Below, in pieces: positions 51,361 to 61,139 of a stretch of DNA of 64,000 nt; positions within the stretch are counted from its first letter, which is position 1, and the number at the start of each line of letters is the position of its first letter. Position numbers and translations under genes: made by a program. The stretch comes from Xiphias gladius (taxonomy: Eukaryota; Chordata; Actinopteri; Istiophoriformes; Xiphiidae). The DNA lies in NCBI RefSeq assembly GCF_016859285.1, contig NC_053416.1, positions 5,289,001 to 5,353,000 on the forward strand, given 5' to 3'. The notes beneath the pieces are model-generated. The model was not told where the DNA came from, made no database searches, and worked only from the letters and a program-made list of their open reading frames with translations.

Positions 51361-53555
51361 GGGAAAGGTCATGATTGGTGCTTCTCGCACGTCCAAATGG
51401 TTGAACCACGTCCTAACTCACCACATGCACTTTGCCATCAGGGCCAAGCATGGCCCATTTTAAAAAACATAGGCAAATTCAAAGTGCTTTATATAAACCT
51501 AAAAACAGAGAGAAAAACTGCGTAAAAACATTAATGGCTGTTGAACGCTAAATGATGACCTTTTCCAAGAGGGTCTGTTGGGACACAAATACAATTGATG
51601 CAAAATTATCTAAATGATGTTTATAAATGTTGTATAACTGTATATGTACTTATTATATTTATTAGATATTTTTAAATTCAGGAAATTATTCATCCAGGTA
51701 ATGATTTTAAAACTTTATCTTCTTTAACCTGTCATTCTGAAAAGAAAAAAAAGTGTGTTCCTGGGGTTTACACTCCACATTATAAAAAAAGAGAGAAAAA
51801 AAAAAAGCAGTGGGTGCCACAAGGATTAATTTGCCAGCCACATAGAAACTGCTGCTCACATGTAAATTTACCAACGCTGCAGCGTCCTCCTAAGCTGGTT
51901 CGGTAACAGAAGCTTGCTTTCGTCTATATCCATGATATTCCTCAAAGCTCTCTTCTTAAGCCATTTTCTTCTACAGTGTTCAGTCCTCTCTGTCTCACTG
52001 TTATCACAGACATGTCTGTGCCTCATTTGTCAAGCCCTGATTTAAAAAAAATGGTGCTTGTTAAAAGCTGCTATTACCCACATCAACACGTTCCTCTAGT
52101 AAAACCATCAAACAAACAGACAAAAAAAAAAAACAACAACAAAAAAAACAGGTTCATACGGTTTAACGTGACATTTTAATCACTTTTCTCCAGCTATTCT
52201 TTTGCCATCGTGGGCATCAACATCACAGACCTGGCCTACTCTCTGCTGGTGAGCGGAGCTCTGAAGACCCACCTGTACAACGTGGCCCCAGAGATGCCCA
52301 GCCTGCCGCACTTCCAGCAGACTTTCTGTGAGTTGGATGAAAAAATGAGATCTATGTATATATGAAGGGATTTTTTTGGAGTGGAGTCATGATCCAGCGA
52401 CAGACCACAGTTTGGAAGGGCACCTTGTTTTTATCAGTTTTTGGTTGGTGTTTTGGTCATAGTGGACCAAGAGGTACAAATAGGAAGAGTTGTGGTCACT
52501 GAACTAAAGCTGCACTAATCAGTATTTTTACATTAACAATGGATCAAATGACTGTGTGTAATATCAAGTGTCCCTAACTAATACCCACTAACTAAGCTTT
52601 CATTGACCAACAGCAGCAAGTAGCCCTTTTTTTTTTTTTTTAGCAAAAGGTTTCTAATGAGCAAACTTTACTCTGCCCTGCCAGCACCAAATAACAGGGA
52701 GACACAGTAAAACACTAGCCCTCACATTTGCCATAACTGTGTAAGGGGATAAATATTATGTCAGATGTGTTTTCAGTAGATGATGCTGCCCCCAAGTGGT
52801 CAAAAAAAGCTCTAAACCTGCAGTAACTGACTTTTTACCCACTTGGGGCTGGCAAAACATGTTGAAAATTCATCACTGACATATAAACACATTTTGAGCT
52901 GATATGGCAAACATGTTATTGATTTATTGTGCTTGTTTACACATTAACCTTCATTTGGAGTCGTGTTTTTGGCCACCTGACAAACGTAAGTCCAAATTTT
53001 CACTTTCTTTTAGCTCCGTTTTGGTCTCTACCAACTCCTGAGGGAAATATCTCGCAGTTCAGCTGCTAAATGCTCCACTGTGTTCACCAGCTGGTCATTG
53101 CTAACTTTGTCTGTCTGCTGTTTGCTGCTGGGAAGGCGGTGTAAAGTGGGTTTATCAGAGATTTTCTAAAAACAACTGCCTGCTGCAGCTAAAAAAGAGT
53201 TGATGAGGCTGTGGCAGTGAGCTAAAACGGTAAAGTTGTGGTCTGGAAAACCAAAACTACGAACTGAAAGACCCCTAAAGACCCCTAATAGATCTGAAGG
53301 GAAGTAGTCATGCGATCCATCAATATAAAAGATATATAGATCAGGAAAGATTGACTTTTTTTCCTTTCCTCCGTGACAGGTTACCTGATGCAGGAGTTTC
53401 ACCGTTTCTGGATTGAGGAGGATCCCAGCGACATCATGGAGTTCAACCGGGTCCGCTCCAAGTTCCACCGGAGGGTCCTGCGACAGCTGAAGAACCCGGA
53501 CATGGCTCTGTGCCCCCACTTCTCTGCCTCCGACCTCCACCTGGTCAACCTCTAA
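38911..53555 (+). CDS. elmod1: ELMO domain-containing protein 1 (334 aa)
   Basis: GTPase-activating protein for ARF-family GTPases (ARL2, ARF6 in mammals), needed for hair-cell stereocilia in mouse. Coding exons: 38911-38927, 42808-42953, 43427-43455, 43584-43681, 44395-44524, 45326-45459, 46792-46860, 48984-49004, 50620-50670, 52194-52327, 53380-53555. Phases agree and the sum is 1005 nt, giving 334 residues, the length I recall for human ELMOD1. The N-terminus MKHFLRVVTHFFLFLYCK is hydrophobic (about residues 7-27). The ELMO domain spans about residues 133-306, with WCEIGFQGSDPKTDFRG carrying the conserved arginine (residue 174) tied to GAP activity, then GYSFAIVGINITDLAY. It ends with CPHFSASDLHLVNL. 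Two exons are odd (45326-45459 and 48984-49004). Confidence 0.94.
39470..39975 (-). mobile_element. LINE 3'-terminal fragment in elmod1 intron 1
   Basis: Minus-strand frames read KALKGLGPE and, after a frame change, SGTALETNSFYASRIWNKLPENVRSS, matching the conserved end of fish LINE polyproteins (usually AFSxxAPxxWNxLPxxxR). It runs downstream into an A/T-rich tail. Antisense to elmod1 and truncated. Confidence 0.65.
40470..40690. repeat. Dispersed repeat family D copy
   Basis: Shares GGCTGATCA.AGTATTC, GTCAGAATCAAAG and GATCCTACATT blocks with about 37640-37790, and GATCCTACATT.CCCATAATG plus CAACAGCATC with 19020-19130. Interrupted by a C-run then A-run (40609-40625). Confidence 0.5.
40740..40895. 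repeat. Family C fragment in elmod1 intron 1
   Basis: GTAGTGGAGTAAAAAGTAGA, TATAAAGTGGAAATGC and a terminus at ACTCTCCACCGCTG match the family C pattern at 57775-57935. Confidence 0.5.
43850..44215 (-). mobile_element. Second LINE 3' fragment, elmod1 intron 4
   Basis: The minus strand reads SAFCFNAPTSWNNL and later YGEFKTMI, the same C-terminal motif class as at 39470-39975 but a different subfamily. Its 3' tail is the AACCTTTATTTAA-like sequence ending in a long homopolymer (T-run 43832-43856 on the plus strand). Antisense to elmod1. Confidence 0.6.
45200..45238. repeat. (TG)n microsatellite
   Basis: About 19 TG units, 90 bp upstream of elmod1 exon 6. A second GT/T-rich stretch (45272-45325) forms the unusual polypyrimidine tract of that exon. 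Confidence 0.9.
45326..45459 (+). CDS. elmod1: elmod1 exon 6 starting with a T homopolymer
   Basis: The acceptor TTTTTTCAG is followed by 13 T residues (45326-45338) read as four Phe codons plus the T of a Trp codon: FFFFWSPDTSLNGRISKQW. The vertebrate counterpart begins LWKFLKP or similar, so residue number is kept but sequence has become low-complexity. The next AG downstream would give an immediate stop, so this acceptor is the only workable one. The donor is CT|GTAGGC, making Leu where human has Gln before YFAE. This exon carries the catalytic-arginine motif. Confidence 0.8.
45490..46553 (-). mobile_element. Near full-length but broken Tc1-like transposon in elmod1 intron 6
   Basis: Read on the minus strand from an ATG near 46450 it gives a Tc1 transposase in pieces: MGSSKQMTEDLTMKLND, then HRRVIRRKLYMRPHHKSQH, GGGNILLWGRVAASGSGNI, LLQQDNDPRQTSKS, ELKLLERPSQSPD. 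Stops and frameshifts separate them, so it is inactive. Possible short inverted ends lie at about 45490 and 46553. The left end sits about 30 bp from the exon 6 donor. Confidence 0.8.
46549..46595. repeat. Perfect 18-bp inverted repeat (hairpin) in elmod1 intron 6
   Basis: Arms 46549-46566 and 46578-46595 (core CTGTAAACACTAGTAT and its complement) are separated by 11 nt. The left arm overlaps the end of the Tc1-like element. It is too short for a typical microRNA precursor. Confidence 0.75.
48270..48660 (+). repeat. Dispersed repeat family B, copy in elmod1 intron 7
   Basis: Plus-oriented copy: GGTTGGTGGAGACCGAAAC, CATCAGGTGGCCAAAAACA, GACTCCAAATGAATGCTAG, TTGGATGTGTGAACAGGCA, then CCACTGCCCCCTGGTGGCC and a GGAGCTTTAA end. 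Confidence 0.65.
48863..48917. repeat. (TTC)n and (CACCTC)n tract before the elmod1 microexon
   Basis: TTC repeats (48863-48876) and about five CACCTC hexamers (48883-48917), followed by a C-run, give a long pyrimidine-rich stretch ending about 15 nt before the 21-nt exon at 48984. Confidence 0.85.
48984..49004 (+). CDS. elmod1: candidate 21-nt elmod1 microexon
   Basis: The 21 nt lie between TTGTAG and GTACTC and join in phase to both neighbours (AA|G before, AG|T after), turning N into KSTHRKPS for a net gain of seven residues. Including it gives 334 residues, the human length; skipping it gives 327, still in frame. A pyrimidine-rich (TTC)n/(CACCTC)n stretch and a TGC triplet 10 nt before the acceptor resemble SRRM4-type neuronal microexons. 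No transcript evidence is available. Confidence 0.6.
50872..50928. repeat. (GT)n microsatellite
   Basis: Compound GT/GC tract of about 57 bp in the elmod1 intron after the exon at 50620-50670. Long open frames across it on both strands are artefacts. Confidence 0.9.
51308..51360. repeat. (TTA)n microsatellite
   Basis: About 17 TTA/ATT units in the elmod1 intron 9. Confidence 0.9.
52770..53165 (-). repeat. Dispersed repeat family B, copy in elmod1 intron 10
   Basis: The most complete copy seen: it runs from a GCCCCCAAGTGGTC end through GTGTTTTTGGCCACCTGA and TTTGGTCTCTACCAACTCCT to GTAAAGTGGGTTTATCAGAG. It lies 210 bp before the last elmod1 exon. Confidence 0.65.
53380..53555 (+). CDS. elmod1: elmod1 last coding exon
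   Basis: Codes from the split Cys codon through YLMQEFHRFWIEEDPSDIMEFNRVR to the TAA. This is the most conserved C-terminal part of the ELMO domain and shows no break. Confidence 0.94.
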
Positions 53556-53811
53556 ACGCACACTCCTGACCTGTGAGCCCCCACCGCCACCACCCTCACT
53601 GAGCCGTTCATATCCCCGCAGAGGTCTCCCCTGGATGTCCGGTGCGCCAACTGAAAATCAGAAATCGGACAACCCTTTACACTCCAATCGGTGGTTCCTC
53701 AAACAGTTGGTCACATCCGGGGAGGCTCTCTTCCTTCTCCTCTGCTCAGCCCACCTCGTCCCAGCTAACGTCATGTTTGCGTCACTGCCAACAGCTCACT
53801 CAACCACTGCA

Positions 53812-53859
53812 TACACACAAACACACGCAAACACACACACACACACACGCACACACACT
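53812..53859. repeat. (CA)n microsatellite in the elmod1 3' UTR
   Basis: Imperfect CA tract 260 bp after the elmod1 stop. Confidence 0.85.
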
Positions 53860-56184
53860 GCCTCTACGCCCTCACTGCAGCGTTAGACCACCAGCATCAG
53901 AGATGACCATAGAGATTGTAGCTGTGCATGAGGAGGCTGCACCAAACCATCACAGACTCATTGTTATCTGTTGCTTTAATGATTCATGACGATTGTATCT
54001 CAGCCATTACACCTCAGTTGAGAACCTTTTCGCTTATTCTAGTAACAAACCAAATTTACTTTCTCAGCCAAAAATCCCTTTTAAATTGCAAGTTAGTGTG
54101 ATCAGCTCAGAGTATTCTGGCATTTAGTTGGTCGGGCTATTAGACGTGAGGTTAAATGTGTCAAAAACAAGTTTTTGTATTCAAATTGAAGAGCTATAGA
54201 TATATACTGTAAGTTTAAATGAAGCGTAACAGAAATGTAGCTGGCGTTGATTCAATCAAAAGCAATCAAACAATACAGGGCCAGTTCATCTCGTAACCTT
54301 GTCTGTATTAGTTAATTGCTATAGATTGTACTGTCCTTCTTATGTCCACGTGACATTAACACCTAAGACTTCTACTTCTTGCCAAAATATCGAATGTGGA
54401 GAACTGAAAATCACAGCAGCGGTTTGTTTTTTTGTGAGCTCAAATTTAAGTTTTGTAAACTTGCCGAACGATGTTCATAAATATTTTAAAAACTCGTTGT
54501 TTAGCTTAGTTACAAATATTAAATGTGTAGCATTTTGGCAGCACTGTTCCCAGTGTGGATACTAAAAGAGCTCCTTCTCTTGCGATTATTATTATACAAC
54601 TTTTTTATTTGCTCATACGTATTTACATCCAGAAAAAAAATTATGAAAAATATTTTATGAACATTTTTTTATACAGGTTTGCAAAAGCTTTTGCCTTTGA
54701 TTTGACCCCATGAATATATTCTGTTACGAATGTTCCTCACAAGCTCACATTCATGATTGTTTGATTCTATTTTAATTCATTGAATGTGACGCTGTGTCCA
54801 CTGTTGTATCAGCCAAAGCAATAATTTACATTCATTTCACTGCACATTTCTTTAAAAGTAGTTATTTGCACCATGCGTGCCTAAGTACTTGTTTTGCTTT
54901 CAAACTCAGAGCTGGGATGCTAATCAATTTACACAGCAGCTGCTACATGTGGCATTTATATATAGATGTAAAATATTACCACACTAATTCTGAGACATTA
55001 GTGTAATTACTGTAAACAAATGTCCCCACAAGTCTGGCAGCTTCTGTGCTGCTTCTGACAACGTCCAAGTTTGCCAGGAGATCTGCTGAAGTGCTTGATG
55101 GCAGTGAAAACACTTTTTGTCCTCTTCAGCGGAAGACACCGGAGACACCGGAGATGTGAGGGGAGGCATGCCTCCTCTCCACCGCGATCTCAAGCATTTC
55201 AGTCGACTTGGCACAGATTTATTCATGTTCTAAAATGCTACACGTAGCAGCTTTAAGAGGCATGTGTCGTTATCCCTTAGCAAAGCAACAACCAACATAG
55301 AGAATTAAGACATTGAGGGTAGAGTTGCGCGAATACAAAAAACGAATACAAAAACAGAAGAGAGAGAAACCCTAAAGATGGAGGGCGTTCAACCGGCCAG
55401 TCAACGCACCAGCTGCAGAGCTGCAGAGTCACACAAGAGCCAGAGCTCCATACTGAACCAAATTCTCTTTAAGAAATGACCTTTTAGTGGCACGATGTTA
55501 ATACCTGTCGCTGTCAGCGCCCTACTGTGGACTGACTGCATTCTTTTTTTTAAATTTAAGTTCTTTATTTTATCTTTATTTTACCAGAAAAGCCTCACTG
55601 TGATTAAAAATATTTTTCAGGAGTGACCCGACCAAGACATCTCAACGTTAGAATTAAATAAAAATGCAAGTATGAATATCTGGTGGCTGTTTTCAGAACT
55701 CCTAGTTTACTAGCATATTATTTAGTGTTAGTATTTGTAAAGTGGAAGATGCCGCATCTGTGAATTTTTTTTTCACACTCCGCTTTCAAAGTTATAATCC
55801 TTAAGATTTTCATCATGTCAAACCCAAATTTTGGGTGAAATATTATTATTAATAATAATGATAATAAATCGGTAAAAGTATAAGCAGAAATACGTTTTTC
55901 CAGCTTTCCCATTTTGTCAATTATGTCATGACCCCCTTTACATGTCTTGCGACTACCTTGGGGGTCCTGACCCCCGGTTGGGAACCACTGCAGTAGACAA
56001 CTCCTCATTCAAAGCGAGAGGAGTCTTAGGTAAAACACGCTAAAAGACAAAATAAACAATTACTGAAATGAATAAATCACCATCCGGTTCATTGTCTACG
56101 GAGCATCAGTTTGATTATCATCTCAGCTCTGAGTCACACTTTTAATTTTGACTGAATGATAAATGAACAAAAGCCCAAATCTGA

Positions 56185-56225
<41 letters not shown>

Positions 56226-56227
56226 AC
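56185..56227. repeat. (CA)n microsatellite
   Basis: About 17 uninterrupted CA units, then a GA-interrupted end, within the presumed elmod1 3' UTR. Confidence 0.9.
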
Positions 56228-57129
56228 ACCCGTGTTCTGCTTCACAGCAGCGTTGCGTCTCACTGACATGCGACCACTGTATTTAACATTCACGAGCATT
56301 CGCAACGTGTGTGATGCTGACAGGTCTGACAAATGTTCGCAGAAAAAACTGAAACTGTACGATAAAAATTTTACTGCCGTGCTTGCACTGTTGATTGTGT
56401 TTTAATAGTACTGAATATCTTTGTCTCATTAAGGAGAATGTCGATGCTCTTTGTCAGTATTATGCAGCCGTTTACTTCAGTGAATGTCAGTGCCGGTTTC
56501 ATCTCCTGCTTTCGTTTTGTTTTGCTTTGCTATGGTCAGCTTTGCACTATTGTAAAAATAAAAATGCAATTTCCTTTCTGATAGTAAATCAGTCATTTGT
56601 GGTGTTGGAGTACAAGGGCCAATGTGTCCCAGGATACTGTAGATGAAGTTAGGTACCTGCTGCTGTATATTCCGCTTTGAAACTGGCTGTGAGAATCACA
56701 ATCTGCATGATGGTATTTTCATTGTCACTGCTATGGCGTTCGGTATTCTTCAGTAAAGCCTAAAGAACTCCTAGGTATTGTAACTGCGTGCTTCATTTGT
56801 CTGTGCTGTACTTTTTGAGACCACAATAAAAACTGAATGTCAGTAAAAAAAATTAGTTTCAAACCATTTATTTTTGAATTTTTTTATTTTATTTTGTGCG
56901 CTCCATACTGAGGTGTGTCTGTGCTGCCTGCACATCAAAACACCGTGGACGGTTGTGTGAAGTCTGCTGCTCTTAAGGAGCCAAAGAGATTCCAAAGCCA
57001 AAAAAAGCCGAAAAACCGAAATATGTCGTCAAAGCAGCTTTAATCAATATTTTCACGACGGGAATGGATCAAATGGCAATGTGTAGTGTGAGAGGCGTCG
57101 CTTGTAGTGACTAAATTATCTACCCAAAT

Positions 57130-57935
57130 CAGCACTCAGATCCTTTACTTAAGAAAAAGTACCAATTAAACAGTGTAGAAATACTCCTCATTATGTCTCA
57201 CATCTGCATTTGTGTGTGCTTGTAGATTCTCTGGTATGCAAACAAAAAAACCAACACAAATACTCCGCTACAAGTAAAAATCTTCCATTTATTGGAGTAA
57301 AAGTACGTAACTGTTTTTATCTGCTAAATGTACATAAAGAATCAAAAAGTACTACAATAAAATGTCCCCTGTGACTGACACATTATCCTATAGTTTAGTC
57401 CTGTGGTTCTGAGGTTGTCTCTCGCTGAGGGATTATGAGAAGATTAATGAGGAATGAACATAAAACAAAGTTCTGATACATACATTTGTTTTCAGTTTTT
57501 AGACTTTTGTCTAATCTTTGATTTTTTTTTTTTTTTTAAATTAAATATTGTATACTTCAACCTCTGTGGGCCTTGGACATCTGAAATGAAATGAAACCAT
57601 GTGAGAAGTTTAGAGGGGAATGGTCTCTTTGGGGGAATAATTCATAGACACCTGAAACACGACAATGGGACACAATTAGACTCTGCTTTTTTTTTAAGGG
57701 GTTTGTATTGAATTTCATAAAGTGATCAAATGTTGTTTCAATGTAAAGACTTAGATAGTTACTACAGCTCTCAGATAAATGTAGTGGAGTAAAAAGTTCA
57801 ATATTCCCTCTGAATGTAGGGGAATAGCAGTATAAAGTAGCATAAAAGGGTTTTTCTCAAGCAAAGTAACTCAAGTACTGTACTGAAGTACAGTACTTGA
57901 GTGAAAGTACTTAGTTATTTTTCACCACTGCCCTA
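57130..57935. repeat. Family C copies with a terminal palindrome
   Basis: About 57130-57380 holds one half (CAGATCCTTTACTTAAG..., AGTGTAGAAATACTCC). About 57775-57935 holds the other (TGTAGTGGAGTAAAAAGTTC to CTTAGTTATTTTTCACCACTGC), with a perfect 15-bp inverted repeat at 57869-57883/57888-57902 separated by 4 nt. Probably a non-autonomous DNA transposon. Confidence 0.5.
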
Positions 57936-58009
57936 CGGAGGGTTTCGGCATCTTTTAACTCAAGTTAGACAGAGTAGATCGAGATAGTTTATTAATTCTA
58001 GAGGGAAAT

Positions 58010-58330
58010 TGCAGTTAGAGACCAGCTGGTGGACATAACAGAGCATTTAGCAGCTAAAGAGCCAGATATTTCCCTCCGGAGTTGGTGGAGGCCAAAAAAA
58101 CAGCAAACAGGGGAGTGGATATTGAATTTGCATTCAGCAGGTGGCCAGAAAAACGACTCCGAATGAATGAAATCCCTGCTCCGTACCTGCTGGATGTGTA
58201 AATAAGCAACTTTTTGCTGTGTTTTTCAGCATATGGGCTCCACGAGGTGATAACGTGCCAGTGTTGTATTTGCAGTTTGTTCTGCTGCCTACAAGTGGCA
58301 CAGAACATCAGTTTTGTTTGGCCTCCTGGA
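58010..58330 (+). repeat. Dispersed repeat family B, copy downstream of elmod1
   Basis: Contains GCATTTAGCAGCTAAAGAGC, GGAGTTGGTGGAGGCC, CAGCAGGTGGCCAGAAAAAC and GCTGGATGTGTAAATAAGCA in the same order as the other copies. The 159-codon minus-strand open frame across it is chance. Confidence 0.6.
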
Positions 58331-60014
58331 CGCAGGGAAACATGCTGAAAACACAACGCTTGACATATAATCTGAGAATTTATACAGTTATGGTGAAAAT
58401 ACCAGCCAGCAACTGTGTAATTAAATCCATACATTCCTGTCCACCACTTATGTCCATTCTGTAAAAACGGTTTCAGCTGTTTCAGGTACAGATGCCGCTG
58501 TCCACAAACGTCAGCAAGCTCTGAACCAGACACAAATGCAAATCAAAAAAAACAAAAACAAAAAAAAAACTTCAGCGAGTCTGCTGGGAGTTGCGGCAGG
58601 CTGGGCATCTCTGGGGCCACGTTGCACGGGTGGGTCTTCAGAGCTTAGGAACTGTAAAGTTGCCGGCTGTCAAACCAAAACAGCGAGCTAAAAGAGGCTA
58701 CAAAGCTCCACCGAGCTGAGGGTAGCAAGTCCGTCATTTGATCCGCCACCAACTCAAGGAGGAGTTGGTGGAGAATACCAAGTATTGATCAGGGCAGTTA
58801 GATAAGGGCAGTGTTGTTATTATTTTTTATGTGTGTGATTGTTTTCAGACGGTGCTTTGGACAAGTGGAGGATCATAGTACCATCCTAACAGCGTTCTTA
58901 CCCCAGAAAAAAAAAAAACTGAATTTCCAGTGCTGCAAAATAATAAAAATATAAAAACAAAACAATCAGGACATTCAGATCACACTCACTCAAAATGTGT
59001 TCTGGAAGGAGAAAAAACAAAACAAAAACAGTACTTGTCGGCATATGTACGTGAACAATGCAGCAAATCATTGAACCGTCCACTAAATGAACGTGGGTGT
59101 GATCATTTGAATGTGCACTGGAGTCAGAACTATGTTTATTTAATGTCAGTGAACAGCAGAGGGCAGTGAGCACACACGCGAAATGAGACAGACTTGGAGT
59201 TAATGTGAACTGAGAGAGGTGGAAAAAAGTGGGAGGTGTAAAAAAAAACAAAACAAAACAGATCTGTTGTAAATTAGGTTTGAAATGTTGAAGGGAGAAT
59301 TTTTCTGAATGTTTCCAAACGAGTTCCTGGGCGGCTGATCATCATCTGTTTGACGGTCGCTGGAAGTGGCAAATGTTTGTTGCACATGCCAGTGCAAAGG
59401 GGACGGGGCTGAATGTGACGAACAGTGTCAGCGAGCCCTGTTGTGAACCTTGACGCATTGCAGCAGCTGAAAGGATACAGTGCTGTGGCAGTTACAGTTT
59501 CAGTACGGTAGAAGGTGAGCACCGCACTTCCCGGGACTGCCTGAGCCATCTATTGAGAAACAAATCCCCCACAACGGCGACAGAACGTGTCACATAAATG
59601 ACAGGACTGTACACCGTTTTGTATGTGTACAAATGGGCAGTACCTGTCCACATAATGACACTAGACCCATGTATATGACCCTTTTTTACCTGTTGGTACA
59701 TGAACATATCATAAATGTTTATATGTACGTATAAAACATAAATGTAGCATATATGGAAATCGCATATGGTGCCTTTTTTAAATCAACAGTAATGAATCTG
59801 CTTCTCATAAAGGTCCACATGTCTTGGAAAGTCATATGTTTAACAAATGCATGTCATATATTGTTATTCATATATGTTTTAAAAGACATATCAGAAACAT
59901 TAACATACATTTTTTATATAAGGTTGTGTTATACATAAAAATAAAAACCCACCCAGCACAAAAGTGTCCATGGACGCCTTTTTTTTTGGGCTAAGTCAGA
60001 GTTCGCCAGATGTG

Positions 60015-60340
60015 GCCGTCCATCCTTCCGTTAGCTATACCTCTTACCCTTTGAGGGTCGCGGAGGCGCTGGAGCCGGTCCCAGCTGACATCGAGTGAGA
60101 GGTGGACATGTCGCGGACAGGTCCTGACAGGTCGCCAGTCGAGAACGAGGCCGGGATACAGAGACAAACAACCGGTCGCGCTCACATTCGCACCGGTTAA
60201 AATACATGCACGGAGGAAACCCACGCAAGCACGGAGGGGGGGGCAACACAACACAGAAAGGCCCTGGCCGAACCGGGGTTCGAACCCAGGACCCTTCTCG
60301 TGAGGCGACGGCTCCAACCCCTGCAGCACCGTGCTGCCCC
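60015..60340 (-). mobile_element. tRNA-derived fish SINE
   Basis: On the minus strand the head (GGGCAGCACGGTG, from 60340) and a pol III B-box GGGTTCGAACC-type string at about 60277-60287 are followed by a body with GAAAGGCC, AACCCACGCA and GACAGGTC blocks and a GATGGACGG-like tail. This is the common fish element with a tRNA-like GGTGGTxxAGTGGTTAGCAC head. Open frames across it are by-products. Confidence 0.7.
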
Positions 60341-61139
60341 AGCATTCGGCTGTGTGTTGTCAGCCTCACGTAGTCTTAATTTAGCCCAACGGGGGTTGCT
60401 CTTACAAATGATAAATGTGGACAAATGGTCACTGTGCCTGTGGAACATCATGAGCAGACGTGGTCTCAACAGTACACTCTAGCGTTGCAAACGACGCAGC
60501 AGCCCCGTTACACGAGCCTCAAGTAACGTTCAACAAACTAATTAGCACATTGGGGCGTGCAAATCAATAAAAGTGTGGCTCTGAAACGTTAAAAGTGTCA
60601 GTACATTGATCCGCTCGACTAACAGTCAGTCGGGTTAGCGAGTGTGTTAGCGTGGTTGCTGATGGGACAGTCAGTTCATACGATTTATTCAAAAGAGGAA
60701 TCGACTCCTGGGTCCTCTGTCAACCGTCTGTAAACTAATCCTCGGTTTGGAAAAGCGGAAGATGCGCCACAGGAAATAAGCTTCCTCCACTCTCCGGCTC
60801 CGTTTCCTCAAAGGGTCAGCAGGGTCTAGACGGCGTGCTACAGACGCACTGGGGTAGAAAACGCGGTTCCACCTTGTTAGTGTTGCTGCTCTACAGGCAT
60901 TTTTCACTATTCTGAAATAAAGCAGCTTCCTGGAAACCCGGAGGATTACTGCTTAGGGGAAATCTGTATGTGACACACATATCTTTGCATTGCATATTTA
61001 CCTGTCAGCTAACATAACAAACACACACACAATTAACCTTATCATACAAAAATAAATAAAAAATCAAGATTGTCATTTAACATTGTCTTAAAGAGGCAGA
61101 GCGTCAATACAGGATCTGATCAGCCACACAGGATCGTGA

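Larger units (their letters stand above)
53556..56850 (+). other. elmod1: probable elmod1 3' UTR
   Basis: 3.3 kb without a recognisable exon. An AATAAA at 56825-56830 is followed by an A-rich stretch. CA microsatellites lie at 53812-53859 and 56185-56227, and a short dispersed-repeat fragment at about 55110-55260 ends in the same TGTAGCA..TTTAA type of string seen near 40460. Mammalian ELMOD1 also has a long 3' UTR. Shorter forms are possible. Confidence 0.5.

Noticed and set aside
58054..58533. 159-codon minus-strand frame
   Set aside because: Covers a family B repeat copy; no protein motif, and other copies of the repeat do not keep the frame.
60277..60340. Possible tRNA gene (GGTTCGAACCC)
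   Set aside because: The B-box belongs to the SINE; the arms do not form a cloverleaf and the SINE body follows.
60031..60469. Several 90-112-codon minus-strand frames
   Set aside because: They are translations of the tRNA-type SINE, which is not protein coding.
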